64,000 bases of DNA from Paraurantiacibacter namhicola. Its GTDB lineage: Bacteria; Pseudomonadota; Alphaproteobacteria; Sphingomonadales; Sphingomonadaceae. The position numbers and the translations under genes were made by a program. Below are positions 24,301-33,238 of this stretch, piece by piece. The stretch spans positions 1,163,001 through 1,227,000 of the forward strand of contig NZ_CP016545.1 in assembly GCF_001687545.1 (NCBI RefSeq), in the 5' to 3' direction. How positions within the stretch are numbered: the first letter of the stretch is position 1; every line of letters begins with the position of its first letter. The notes under the pieces are model-generated. The model was not told where the DNA came from. It ran no database searches and saw only the letters and a list, made by a program, of their open reading frames with translations.

Positions 24301-25877
24301 GCGGCGGGCAGGGTCAGGATCAGGCAGGCGCCCACTTCGCCATCGGGCCGGTCGTCTACTGCCAGCGAGCCTTCGTGCGCCTCTGCAATCGTGCGACCAA
24401 TGGCGAGGCCCAGCCCACTGTGCGATCCGAAGGCCTCGTCCGGCGGGCGGCTGGAATGAAAGCGGCTGAAGACCTTCTCTCGCGCGGCCATCGGGATTCC
24501 GGGCCCCTGGTCGCAGACGGTGATCGTCACATCCTCCGCCGTGGCATCGACATGCACCTCGATCTCGCCGCCACCGGGAGAGAAGGACACGGCGTTGTCG
24601 AGCAGGTTTTCCAGCACGCGTTCCAGCCGCAGCGGCACGCCCAGCACGAGTGCAGAGCCGCCGCTGCGCGTGTGGCTGACGGCGCGTCCGGAATTCTCGC
24701 CGCGTGCCTCGCGCCGCTCGATCAGGTTTTCGACCAGTTCATTGATGTCCACGCTGACGAAGGTGGCACGGCTGATTTCCGCATCGATACGGCTGGCTTC
24801 GGAAATCTCGCTCACCAGCCGGTCAATCCGCCGCACATCGTGGGCTGCGACTTCGGTCAGCTGTGCGCGAAGGTCATCGTCCTTCACCTTTTGCAGCGAT
24901 TCCACCGCGCTGCGCAGCGATGCGAGCGGGTTCTTGATTTCATGCGCCACGTCGGCGGCGAAATGCTCCACCGCGTCGATCCGCTGGCGCAGCGTCTCTG
25001 TCATGTCGGACACGGCGCGGGCCAGCAGGCCGATCTCGTCGCGCCGGTCCGGCAGGCGGGGGACTTCCACGTCGCGTTCGCGACCCTGCCGCACCCGGAT
25101 GGCTGCACCCGCCAGGCTGCGCAGCGGCACGGCAATCGTGCGCGCCATGTACAGCGAAAGCAGGGTGGAGATCAGCAGCGCCAGCAGCACCGCAGAAAGC
25201 AGGGTGGAGCGCGCCTCGCGCACCTCGAAGGTGATGTCCTGCGCATTGCGCGTGGTCAGCAATGTGGCCCCGATAAGGCCCACGGGCGCTGCCGCGTTGA
25301 TGACAGGGGTTCCGTCCGGCGCATCGCGCAGCTGGATCTGCGAGAGCCCTTCCTCACGCGCGCGCCGCAATTCCGGCCAGCCGTCGGCGGAAGTGTCCGC
25401 CGGCTCCACGTAATCGGGGATAGGGTCCGCGCCCACCACCCAGTCCACGGCGCGGTCCAGCCAGGTGGCAACTTCTTCGCCCCAGTCGTTGCGCTCCGGA
25501 TCGTCGAAGGTGAAGGCGGGCGTATCGAGCTCGAAACTGTCGGCCCACAGATTGCCCTCGGCATCGTACATGCGCAGGCGCATGCGCTGTTCCTTGCCGA
25601 TCTGGATCATCAGCGCTTCCTGCCGTTCGCGCGTGGCGCCGGCCAGCGCCTCGGCCGTGATCTGCGCTTCGATCCGGGCCAGCTTGTACCGCTCGTTCAG
25701 CAGCTGGGTGCGATAGGAATCGAGGTAGAACACGCCGCCGCCCAGCAGCAGCAGCGGCAGGATGTTCACCGCCAGGATGCGGCTGGTGATGGAAAAGCCG
25801 CGCAAATGGCCCAGCTTGCCGGCAAGGGGGTTTGCCAGCCTGCCCGCGCGCGTTCCGGCGGAAGGGTCCTCAGCCAT
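24297..25877 (-). CDS. chvG: ChvG-type sensor histidine kinase
   Basis: The 526-residue kinase has two membrane helices (about 35-55 and 225-250) around a periplasmic sensor domain with a long acidic segment, a HAMP linker ([20 protein letters not shown]), the HisKA box [20 protein letters not shown] and the HATPase blocks [21 protein letters not shown] and [12 protein letters not shown]. ChvG senses acid or envelope stress and phosphorylates ChvI. The start chosen ([12 protein letters not shown]) overlaps the end of chvI by eight bases. hprK follows directly, tying the stress sensor to the PTS relay. Confidence 0.94.
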   Translation of the reverse strand: MAEDPSAGTRAGRLANPLAGKLGHLRGFSITSRILAVNILPLLLLGGGVFYLDSYRTQLLNERYKLARIEAQITAEALAGATRERQEALMIQIGKEQRMRLRMYDAEGNLWADSFELDTPAFTFDDPERNDWGEEVATWLDRAVDWVVGADPIPDYVEPADTSADGWPELRRAREEGLSQIQLRDAPDGTPVINAAAPVGLIGATLLTTRNAQDITFEVREARSTLLSAVLLALLISTLLSLYMARTIAVPLRSLAGAAIRVRQGRERDVEVPRLPDRRDEIGLLARAVSDMTETLRQRIDAVEHFAADVAHEIKNPLASLRSAVESLQKVKDDDLRAQLTEVAAHDVRRIDRLVSEISEASRIDAEISRATFVSVDINELVENLIERREARGENSGRAVSHTRSGGSALVLGVPLRLERVLENLLDNAVSFSPGGGEIEVHVDATAEDVTITVCDQGPGIPMAAREKVFSRFHSSRPPDEAFGSHSGLGLAIGRTIAEAHEGSLAVDDRPDGEVGACLILTLPAA

Positions 25878-26634
25878 CGGTGAAGCTGTATCCGGCGCCG
25901 TACAGCGTTTCGATCGCACCGAAGCTGTCGTCCACAGCGCGGAACTTGCGGCGCAGGCGCTTGATATGGCTGTCCACCGTGCGGTCATCCACGAAGACAT
26001 CGTCCGGATAGGCTGCATCCATCAGCTGGTTGCGGCTCTTGATGACGCCGGGTCGCTGAGCCAGCGCCTCCAGGATCAGGAATTCGGTCACGGTCAGCGG
26101 CACATGCGTCCCGTCCCACGTCACGCGGTGACGCGCCGGGTCCATGGCCAGCCGCCCGCGCATGATGATGCCGCCTTCGCCATTCTCCGCCGCCACGGTG
26201 GGGGAGGGGCCGGTGCCTAGCGGAGAGCCGGTGCGGCGCAGGATGGCGCGGATGCGGGCCATCAGCAGGCGCTGGCTGAACGGCTTGGCGATGTAATCGT
26301 CTGCCCCCATGGCGAGGCCGGCGGCTTCGTCCTCCTCCTCGTCCTTGCTGGTCAGGAAGATAACCGGAAGGTCCGATTCCTCGCGCAGCTGGGCCAGCAG
26401 TTCCATCCCGTCCATCTTCGGCATCTTGATATCGAACACGGCCATGTCGGGCGGATTTTCGCGCAGCGCCTTCAGCGCAGTCTCACCATCGGAATAGACG
26501 CGCGTCAGGAAGCCTTCTTCCTGCAATGCGATGGACAGCGTCAGCAGGATGTTGCGGTCATCGTCCACCAGCGCGATAACGCGTTGCGGTTCGCGCAGGG
26601 ATTCGGCCGGGGATGCTTGGGGTTCGCTCGACAT
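25870..26634 (-). CDS. chvI: ChvI-type response regulator
   Basis: The 254-residue regulator has a receiver domain with [16 protein letters not shown], the phosphorylatable Asp in [17 protein letters not shown] and the Lys in [10 protein letters not shown]. The OmpR-type winged helix follows, with [34 protein letters not shown] and [11 protein letters not shown]. The ATG at 26634 ([12 protein letters not shown]) is preferred over a TTG two codons upstream. It heads the block chvI-chvG-hprK-rapZ-EIIA-HPr and is divergent from pckA. ChvI/ChvG homologues are known to affect pckA expression in rhizobia, which fits the layout. Confidence 0.95.
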   Translation of the reverse strand: MSSEPQASPAESLREPQRVIALVDDDRNILLTLSIALQEEGFLTRVYSDGETALKALRENPPDMAVFDIKMPKMDGMELLAQLREESDLPVIFLTSKDEEEDEAAGLAMGADDYIAKPFSQRLLMARIRAILRRTGSPLGTGPSPTVAAENGEGGIIMRGRLAMDPARHRVTWDGTHVPLTVTEFLILEALAQRPGVIKSRNQLMDAAYPDDVFVDDRTVDSHIKRLRRKFRAVDDSFGAIETLYGAGYSFTDG

Positions 26635-26680
26635 TCGCAAGACCTATCCCCTCCGCCGCGCCAACGCAATTGCGCCAAAA

Positions 26681-26709
26681 TTGACGTGCCGCGATGGCCT
26701 GCCTATAGG
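26681..26709 (+). promoter_or_regulatory. sigma70-type promoter of pckA
   Basis: TTGACG at 26681-26686 is separated by 17 bases from TATAGG at 26704-26709. That spacing and both hexamers are close to housekeeping consensus. It would start transcription near 26716, giving a leader of about 70 bases before pckA. The leader has GGAGGAAG just before the ATG at 26789. Confidence 0.72.
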
Positions 26710-26788
26710 CTGCGGGAAAAGCCGTGCATTCGTATGCACGTTCCGCTGCGGCCATTGGTGACAGGCGCAGCGATCCTCGGAGGAAGAC

Positions 26789-28396
26789 ATGACGACGACG
26801 CTTGACCACTCGCTGGCGGACCAGGGCATTGCCACATCCGCGACCATCCACGCCAACCTGGGTACCGATGCGCTGGTGGACCACGCGCTGGCCAATGGCG
26901 AAGGCAAGCTGGCGAAGCACGGGCCGCTGGTGGTCGAAACCGGGCCGCACACCGGGCGCAGCGCGAATGACAAGTTCATCGTCCGCGATGGCGAGACGGA
27001 AGACACCGTGTGGTGGGGCAAGGTCAACAAGGACATGGCGCCCGAACACTTCGCCGCGCTGAAGGAAGACTTCATGGCCGCGCTGGGCCAGAAGGACACG
27101 CTGTATGTCGCGGACCTGTTCGGCGGCAGCCAGCCGGAGCACCGCGTCAATGTGCGGGTCATCAACGAACTGGCCTGGCACAACCTTTTCATCCGCACGC
27201 TGCTTTGCCGCCCCGAAGCGCATGAGCTGGAAGGCTTCGCGCCGGAATACACCATCATCGACCTGCCCAGCTTCCGCGCCGACCCTGCGCGCCATGGTTG
27301 CCGCAGCGAGACCGTGGTGGCCGTGAACCTGGCCGAGAAGCTGATCCTGATCGGCGGCACGAAATATGCCGGCGAGATGAAGAAGAGCGTCTTCGGTATC
27401 CTGAATTACCTGTTGCCGCCCAAGGGCGTGATGCCGATGCATTGCAGCGCCAATATCGGCCCCGATGGCAAGACTGCGGTGTTCTTCGGCCTGTCCGGTA
27501 CGGGCAAGACGACGCTGTCCGCCGATGCCAGCCGCACGCTGATCGGCGATGACGAGCATGGCTGGTCCGACACGGCAGTCTTCAATTTCGAGGGCGGCTG
27601 CTATGCCAAGATGATCCGGCTGGACCCGGAAGCCGAACCGGAAATCTTCGCCACGACCAGGATGCACGGCACCGTGCTGGAAAACGTGGTGATGGACGCC
27701 GATGGCGAGATCGATCTTGACGACAATTCGCTCGCCGAGAATACGCGCGGTGCCTATCCGCTCAGCTCCATTCCGAACACCAGCGAAGACAATATGGGCC
27801 CGCCGCCCAGCAACGTCATCATGCTGACGGCCGATGCCTTCGGCGTGCTGCCCCCGATCGCGCGGCTGACGCCGGACCAGGCGATGTATCACTTCCTGTC
27901 GGGCTACACCGCCAAGGTCGCCGGCACGGAAATCGGCGTGACCGAACCGGAAGCGACCTTCTCCACATGCTTCGGCGCGCCCTTCATGCCGCGCCATCCG
28001 AGCGTCTACGGCAACCTTTTGAAGAAGCGGATTGCCGACGGCGGCGTGCAGTGCTGGCTGGTCAACACCGGCTGGACTGGCGGCAAGTATGGCGACGGGC
28101 ACCGCATGCCGATCAAGGCCACGCGCGCGCTGCTGAATGCGGCGCTGGATGGCGATCTGGCCGATGTGGAGTTCCGCAAGGACCCCAATTTCGGTTTCGA
28201 AGTCCCCGTCCGCGTACCCGCGCTGGAAGCGGCCGGCGTGGACCAGCACATCCTCGACCCGCGCAGCACCTGGGCGGACAAGGATGCCTATGACGCGACC
28301 GCGCATAAGCTGGTGCAGCTGTTCGTGGACAATTTCGCGCAGTTCGAAGCGCATGTGGACGAAGGCGTCCGGCAGGCAGCGCCCACCAGCGCCTGA
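26789..28396 (+). CDS. pckA: phosphoenolpyruvate carboxykinase (ATP)
   Basis: PckA converts oxaloacetate and ATP to phosphoenolpyruvate and CO2, opening gluconeogenesis. The 535-residue protein has [12 protein letters not shown], the substrate region [12 protein letters not shown], the [14 protein letters not shown] motif, the kinase-1a P-loop [15 protein letters not shown] and the metal-binding [22 protein letters not shown]. Length is typical of the ATP-dependent enzyme. A strong ribosome site GGAGGAAG precedes the ATG. It is divergent from chvI, and its expression is plausibly linked to that system and to the PTS. Confidence 0.98.
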   Translation: MTTTLDHSLADQGIATSATIHANLGTDALVDHALANGEGKLAKHGPLVVETGPHTGRSANDKFIVRDGETEDTVWWGKVNKDMAPEHFAALKEDFMAALGQKDTLYVADLFGGSQPEHRVNVRVINELAWHNLFIRTLLCRPEAHELEGFAPEYTIIDLPSFRADPARHGCRSETVVAVNLAEKLILIGGTKYAGEMKKSVFGILNYLLPPKGVMPMHCSANIGPDGKTAVFFGLSGTGKTTLSADASRTLIGDDEHGWSDTAVFNFEGGCYAKMIRLDPEAEPEIFATTRMHGTVLENVVMDADGEIDLDDNSLAENTRGAYPLSSIPNTSEDNMGPPPSNVIMLTADAFGVLPPIARLTPDQAMYHFLSGYTAKVAGTEIGVTEPEATFSTCFGAPFMPRHPSVYGNLLKKRIADGGVQCWLVNTGWTGGKYGDGHRMPIKATRALLNAALDGDLADVEFRKDPNFGFEVPVRVPALEAAGVDQHILDPRSTWADKDAYDATAHKLVQLFVDNFAQFEAHVDEGVRQAAPTSA

Positions 28397-28426
28397 GGCC
28401 GGGGCGGGGCGATTTTTAGGGCAGCC

Positions 28427-29395
28427 TCAGCCGCCGTATAGCGCGTTGGAGACGGCCTGTTCGGCCAGTCGCAAGGCCTTGTGCACCCGGTTCGCCGGGA
28501 AGGCAGGCGTCTCGCTGCCTTCCGGTGGGACGTCCGGCGCATGCTGGGCGTAGGTCACGGCTTCGACCGCCGGATTGTCGCGCACGGCTTCACAGAATTT
28601 CTCGAACCGGCGGCAGAGCAGGGGGTTGATCCGGTTCTTGCTGCGCGAGACCAGCTCGAAACTGTGCGAGACGAGGGTGATATCCTTGTGCTCGCTCGCC
28701 GCTGCGTAGGCCAGCATGGCCTTCAGCTCGTGTATGCCCAGCGCGGTGAACTGGCCGTGGCGCAGGCCGCTTTCCTCGCAGCCGATGGCACTCACGGGGA
28801 TTTCCACCACGCCCTCGCGCTGCAGCGGGCTGCGATGTTGCGGCCCCAGATCGATGGCGCAGGCACCGCCCGCAATGGCAGGCGCGTGGCTGCTGTCATG
28901 GGTGAAGCCGAGCTGGGCGAGCGCCCGCAGCGTATCGTCATTCGCGCCGTAATTGCCCGCCCGGAATACTTTGGGGCGCGGTGCACCCGCAGCCTCCAGC
29001 ACATCCCGGCCATAGGACAGCAGCGCGCACTGCTCTTCCTGGCTGTAATCCTTCATGTTCGGGCCGCGGTCCGGCACGATGGCCGCATCGCCCGCCAGCG
29101 CCAGCCATTCGGTGTGCATGTGCAATTGCACCTCGTGCCCGCGCGTCACGATGGGCTCCACGATATCGGCGATGGCCCCCGTGCCCCACAGCATGGCGGG
29201 CATGGGATCGACAAAGAACACGGCCTTCATGCCGCAGCGGTCGAACACATCCATCTGGTAGAAGATGCCCGCCTCGCCATCGCTCATCCGGCAGGCCACG
29301 GCGCGGTCGAAATTCGCAGCGCGTGAATCCCGGCCATGCTTCGCGGTGAAGCCGGATTCGTATTCCGTATCGATGGTGAAATATAGACGGGCCAT
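28427..29395 (-). CDS. polysaccharide deacetylase-like (NodB-fold) protein
   Basis: The 322-residue protein begins MARLYFTIDTEYESGF, with the catalytic-type Asp near position 9. GHEVQLHMHTEW supplies the histidine metal ligands expected of carbohydrate esterase family 4, and SYGRDVLEAAGAPRPKVFRAGNYG resembles the later family motif with the Arg-x-Gly region. VVEIPVSAIG and DITLVSHSFEL complete the barrel. There is no signal peptide, so the site of action is cytoplasmic or unclear. The frame is open 48 bases further upstream, but neither start has a clear ribosome site. Substrate unknown. Confidence 0.8.
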   Translation of the reverse strand: MARLYFTIDTEYESGFTAKHGRDSRAANFDRAVACRMSDGEAGIFYQMDVFDRCGMKAVFFVDPMPAMLWGTGAIADIVEPIVTRGHEVQLHMHTEWLALAGDAAIVPDRGPNMKDYSQEEQCALLSYGRDVLEAAGAPRPKVFRAGNYGANDDTLRALAQLGFTHDSSHAPAIAGGACAIDLGPQHRSPLQREGVVEIPVSAIGCEESGLRHGQFTALGIHELKAMLAYAAASEHKDITLVSHSFELVSRSKNRINPLLCRRFEKFCEAVRDNPAVEAVTYAQHAPDVPPEGSETPAFPANRVHKALRLAEQAVSNALYGG

Positions 29396-29534
29396 GATCG
29401 GCGTCGCGCGCGGCGCGGCGGCTCCTGCGGTTGCGATTGGCATAACGGAACGGTTTTACCGGATTGGCCGTTAACATTTCGCAAGCAAAGGCCCACACTG
29501 CGGTTCGCGACTCGCACAACATGGAGACAGGACG

Positions 29535-29855
29535 ATGGGACTTTTCGACAGCATACTGGGCCAGGTCCAGGGCAACCCGACCGTGACGAACATGGCGGAA
29601 AAGCTGGGCATCGATCCCGACATGGCCGCCAAGGCCGTCGCCGCACTGGGCGAAGCGCATACCGATCCGGGCGACACGATCAGCGTCGCTGCGGAAAAGA
29701 CCGGAATGGATGCCGGCACGCTTGAGAAAATCCGCGAACAGATCGGCGGCGAAGGCAGCCTGGCGAAGTTCGCCAGCATGCTGGACCGCGATGGAGACGG
29801 AAATCCGCTGAACGATATCGCCGGTTTCGCCAGCGGCCTGTTCGGGAAGAAGTAG
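29535..29855 (+). CDS. small DUF937-like protein with Asp-rich loop
   Basis: The 106-residue acidic protein begins MGLFDSILGQVQGNP after a GGAGACAGGA ribosome site. It contains LDRDGDGNPLNDI near residue 84, an Asp-x-Asp-x-Asp-Gly loop like EF-hand or dockerin calcium-binding loops, and ends FASGLFGKK. It is related in style to the DUF937/YidB group encoded immediately downstream. One base separates its stop from the start of the next gene, so the two form an operon. Function unknown. Confidence 0.75.
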   Translation: MGLFDSILGQVQGNPTVTNMAEKLGIDPDMAAKAVAALGEAHTDPGDTISVAAEKTGMDAGTLEKIREQIGGEGSLAKFASMLDRDGDGNPLNDIAGFASGLFGKK

Positions 29856-29856
29856 G

Positions 29857-30423
29857 ATGAACCTTTCGCAGGTCCTGCAGCAATCCGGCGTCATCGAAAG
29901 CATGGCGCGTGAACTCAACATCGACGAACAGACCGCGCGCATGGGCGCTGGCGCACTGCTGCCGGCAATCGTGGCCGGCATGGGCCGACAGACCACCAGC
30001 GCTCCCGGCGCAGGCGGACTGGGCGGCCTTGGAGAGATCCTGGGCGGCGCTCTGGGCGGTACACAGCCCTCCGGCGGCGGTTTGGGCGGTGCGCTCGGCG
30101 GCGGTCTGGGCGGCGGCTTGGGCGGCATCCTGCTGGACGCCGTGCTGAAGAAAGACCCTACGCCCACTTCGCCAGGCAACGATATCCTCGGCCAGATCTT
30201 CGGCAGCAAGGATGTCAGCCGCGGCGTGGCGGAAGAGGTTGCCGGCTCGACCGGCATCAGCAGCGACATCCTGAAAAAGATGCTGCCGATCCTGGCCATG
30301 GCCGTGATCGGTTACATGATGAAGGAAAAGCAGGGCAGCGGTGCCGCGCCGCAGGGCGGAGCCCTGGGCGGCGCGCTTGGCGGTATCCTCGGCCAGGTCG
30401 TGACCGGCATGATGAAACGCTAG
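29857..30423 (+). CDS. DUF937 family Gly-rich protein
   Basis: The 188-residue protein has a DUF937 start (MNLSQVLQQSGVIESMARELNIDEQTARMGAGALLPAIVAGM). A Gly/Leu-rich repetitive segment of GGL, LGG and ALGG units occupies about residues 52-90. A second conserved part (DVSRGVAEEVAGSTGISSDILKKMLPILAMAVIGYMM) follows, then another ALGGALGG run at the end. There is no signal peptide. The DUF937/YidB family has no settled role. It follows the calcium-loop protein by one base and is convergent with the next gene. Confidence 0.85.
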   Translation: MNLSQVLQQSGVIESMARELNIDEQTARMGAGALLPAIVAGMGRQTTSAPGAGGLGGLGEILGGALGGTQPSGGGLGGALGGGLGGGLGGILLDAVLKKDPTPTSPGNDILGQIFGSKDVSRGVAEEVAGSTGISSDILKKMLPILAMAVIGYMMKEKQGSGAAPQGGALGGALGGILGQVVTGMMKR

Positions 30424-30439
30424 GGACTGGCGCCCGCGA

Positions 30440-31381
30440 CTACTGCGCCATCCAGTCCTTCCGCTCCAGCAGGTCTAGCAGCCCCAGCGGCTCCCAGCCC
30501 TTGCTGGCGCGGTAGCGGTTCACCATCGGCACGTAATATTGCAGCATCACGAAGCCCGTGTTGCTGATGAATTGCTCGCCCACCGGCCCGTCCATCAGCC
30601 CGCGCTCGCGCAGGTCTTTCAATTGCCACAGGTAATTGGTGTAGAACTCCTGCCGGAACAGGTTGATCGCGGGCCAGTGCTTTTCCTGAACCTTTGCCAT
30701 CCGCTCGCCTGCGCGCAGCTGCGGCGTGGAATAGAGCCGGTATAGCGGCGCCGCGTCCGGTCCCAGTGCCGGGACGAGGGCGCTGTAGACTTTTCCGGGA
30801 TCGTAATAGCGTTTGCCCTGAACCTTCAGCTTCGTGGCCGCAAGCTCGTCCATCGGCACGGTCTCGTGCAGCGCCAGCAGACGCACGGTGTAGCGCCAAT
30901 TCGTGCCTGTCCGCTCGCTCTTGTAGTAATCGGGCGTCGGCGGGTGGCATTCGGTTCGGGTCAGCGCCGCGCCCCAGGGATTGGGATTGATAACCGGCAC
31001 GGTGAAGCATCGCTCCGGCTCGCCCTCGACGCGCACGCGCCGGGTCAGCGGAACCTTTTCGCGGTCGACCACAGCGAAGCCGCTGTAACCGCCGGTAATC
31101 GCCAGGTGGGAAGCCAGTCCCATCACCAGGCTGTCGCGGCCGTGAAGTTTCGTCAGCGGACCCTCGTTCAGCTCCAGCCGCATGACGTCGTCCGACAGCG
31201 AGAGATCTTCCAGCGCGGGGTAATAGAAGCTGAGGTCGACCTTGCCCCAATCGTGCCACTGCGTGCCGTCTTGCGTGGCAAGAGCCGGGCTGGGCGCGGC
31301 CACGCCTGCCAGCAGCAGGAGCGCGGCAGCAAGGCCAGCGAACATGCGGGTGAAAAGACTGGTGATGTGGCGGTTCAGCAT
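30440..31381 (-). CDS. exported hypothetical protein
   Basis: The 313-residue protein begins MLNRHITSLFTRMFAGLAAA with a signal peptide ending near SPALA-TQDG, so it is probably periplasmic. The chosen ATG has CAGGAG seven to nine bases upstream. The mature part is mixed alpha/beta with many Tyr/Trp and two Cys (FTVPV and TECHPPTPDYYKS regions). I do not recognise a family. It lies 59 bases downstream of the cNMP/TrxR-like gene on the same strand, so the two may be cotranscribed. Call: real gene, function unknown. Confidence 0.7.
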   Translation of the reverse strand: MLNRHITSLFTRMFAGLAAALLLLAGVAAPSPALATQDGTQWHDWGKVDLSFYYPALEDLSLSDDVMRLELNEGPLTKLHGRDSLVMGLASHLAITGGYSGFAVVDREKVPLTRRVRVEGEPERCFTVPVINPNPWGAALTRTECHPPTPDYYKSERTGTNWRYTVRLLALHETVPMDELAATKLKVQGKRYYDPGKVYSALVPALGPDAAPLYRLYSTPQLRAGERMAKVQEKHWPAINLFRQEFYTNYLWQLKDLRERGLMDGPVGEQFISNTGFVMLQYYVPMVNRYRASKGWEPLGLLDLLERKDWMAQ

Positions 31382-31440
31382 GGTGCGACTCCTGAAAACC
31401 GCGATCAGGTTACGCCTCGCGCCGGTATTGTCAAAACCGC

Positions 31441-33081
31441 TCACTCGGCGCCGGGCTCGGCCTCATGGCCGCGCGCCGCATCGACATATTCCCAGATCCG
31501 GCTGACCACGACGGAGCCTTCGCCAACGGCGCTGGCCACGCGCTTGACCGATCCGGCTCGCACGTCGCCCACCGCGTAAATGCCATCGCAGCTTGTCTCG
31601 TAAGGTGTTTCGCGGCCCACAGCGGCGCCCGTCTTCACGAAACCGCGCTCGTCCACCTCCGCCATGCCGGACAGCCAGCCCGTGTTGGGCGCAGCGCCGA
31701 TCATGATGAACAGCGCGCGGCTGTCGATCCGCTTGGGACCGTCCGGCCCCTCGATCGTCACTGCCTCCAGACGCCCTTCGCCATGCAGCTGCGTGACCGT
31801 GGTTTGGTAATGGATGGTGATGCGATCATCCGCCTCCAGCCGGCGTGAGAGGTAGCTGGACATGGATGCGGCCAGGCTGTCCCCGCGCACGACCAGATGG
31901 ACGTGTTTCGCCGCGCGGCTGATGTGCATGGCGGCCTGCCCGGCAGAATTGCCGCCGCCGACCACCACGGCTTCCGTGCCCCGGCAGTATCGGGCTTCCA
32001 TCTCCGTGGCGGCGTAGAATATACCGCTGCCTTCCATCTCCTCCAGCCCGTCCAGCGGTAGGCGGCGGTATTGTACGCCGGTGCCCACCAGCACGGCGCG
32101 GGCGCATACCTCGTCGCCATCGTCCAGCGTGGCGCAAAAGGCGCCGTCGTCGCGGTGGCGCAGGCCCGATACGCGGCGCGGCATGGCAAAGCGGGTGCCG
32201 AACTTCATCGCCTGGATCTGTCCGCGATAGACCAGGTCCGTGCCGGAAATGCCGGTGGGGAAGCCCATGTAATTCTCGATCCGGCTGCTGGTCCCGGCCT
32301 GTCCGCCGATCGCGGTATCTTCCACCGCCAGCGCGCACAGCCCCTCGCTTCCGGCATAGACCGATGCGGCAACGCCCGCGGGGCCAGCGCCCACGATCAG
32401 CAGGTCATATAGCGTCTCGCGGCAGACATCCATGTCGAGGCCGAGATGGCGGGCCAGCGCGCGCGGGCTGGGGTGTTCCAGCACCTCGTTTTGGCCCACG
32501 ATGACCGACGGTTCGTGCCCCGACAGATCGCAGACCTGCAGCGTCTCCTCATCGCCGGCATCCATGTCGAAGGCCTGGAAGGGGATGCGGTTGCGGCTGA
32601 GGAAGCTGGCGCATGCCTGGACCTTGGGGTCGCGGTCCGCGCCGATCACCTTCACTGCGCTGTTGTTCGCCTCGAACTGCCGCCGCCGCCGGGCGGCAAA
32701 CACGTTAATCACATGGTCGGACAGCTCCGGCACGCGCGACATCAGGTCCAGCATCGGCTGGCGGGCGACTTCCAGCGTGCGGGTGGGCCGGGCCGCGCGC
32801 ATCGGCAGGAACCACGATCCGGCATTGAGGAAGGCGATCTCGCCCATGAACTGCGTGGGGCCGAGCGATGCGTCCAGCAGCCGCTCCCCCGAATAGGGAT
32901 CCACCACCTCGATCTCGCCGTCCAGCACATAGACGAAGCGGTCCATCGGCTCGCCCACTTCAGCCACCGTCTCGCCCGCGGCATATTCGCGCTCTTCGCC
33001 CAGGTCGCGCAGCAGTGCCACATGCTCGTCGTCCAGCGGCACGCGCTGCATCGTGCGCAGGTCTTCGGCGAGGGATTCCAT
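31441..33081 (-). CDS. fusion: cNMP-binding, glutaredoxin-like and FAD/NAD oxidoreductase domains
   Basis: The 546-residue protein has three modules. Residues 1-130 form a cyclic-nucleotide-binding type domain (GETVAEVGEPMDRFVYVLDG, GPTQFMGEIAFLN). Residues 140-215 resemble a glutaredoxin/ArsC-like fold. Residues 225-546 form a thioredoxin-reductase-like flavoprotein with LLIVGAGPAGVAASVYA, GGQAG, the NAD loop VVVGGGNSAGQAAMHIS and GIYAVGDVRAGS. Where thioredoxin reductase has CATC, this has AATE, so the redox disulfide is gone. It probably oxidises NAD(P)H but passes electrons elsewhere. No DNA-binding domain is present, so the cNMP module may regulate the enzyme directly. Confidence 0.88.
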   Translation of the reverse strand: MESLAEDLRTMQRVPLDDEHVALLRDLGEEREYAAGETVAEVGEPMDRFVYVLDGEIEVVDPYSGERLLDASLGPTQFMGEIAFLNAGSWFLPMRAARPTRTLEVARQPMLDLMSRVPELSDHVINVFAARRRRQFEANNSAVKVIGADRDPKVQACASFLSRNRIPFQAFDMDAGDEETLQVCDLSGHEPSVIVGQNEVLEHPSPRALARHLGLDMDVCRETLYDLLIVGAGPAGVAASVYAGSEGLCALAVEDTAIGGQAGTSSRIENYMGFPTGISGTDLVYRGQIQAMKFGTRFAMPRRVSGLRHRDDGAFCATLDDGDEVCARAVLVGTGVQYRRLPLDGLEEMEGSGIFYAATEMEARYCRGTEAVVVGGGNSAGQAAMHISRAAKHVHLVVRGDSLAASMSSYLSRRLEADDRITIHYQTTVTQLHGEGRLEAVTIEGPDGPKRIDSRALFIMIGAAPNTGWLSGMAEVDERGFVKTGAAVGRETPYETSCDGIYAVGDVRAGSVKRVASAVGEGSVVVSRIWEYVDAARGHEAEPGAE

Positions 33082-33197
33082 GTCTCGTCAGTCTCCGGGG
33101 CTGGTAGGGGCGCCCAGTCTAGGCGATCCACCGCGCGCCGTCACCAACGCATCCGAATGCATGGCGGCGCGGATTGACTCTGGGAGTTACCAGCGCG

Positions 33198-33215
33198 ATT
33201 GTGAACGTTCACAAT
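33198..33215. promoter_or_regulatory. perfect 18-bp palindrome, likely operator of the GH16 gene
   Basis: ATTGTGAACGTTCACAAT is a perfect palindrome ending 23 bases before the ATG of the glycosidase. A central CG flanked by A/T, with TG and CA ends, fits LacI/GalR-family operators. The two TGTGA half-sites are four bases apart, not six, so a CRP site is less likely. The regulator is not encoded next to it. Confidence 0.65.
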
Positions 33216-33238
33216 TTCGTCACCCGGGGAGTTTCGAC

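Noticed and set aside
33201-33214. CRP site in the GH16 upstream palindrome
   Set aside because: The TGTGA and TCACA halves are four bases apart, not the six expected for CRP, so a LacI/GalR-type operator is favoured.
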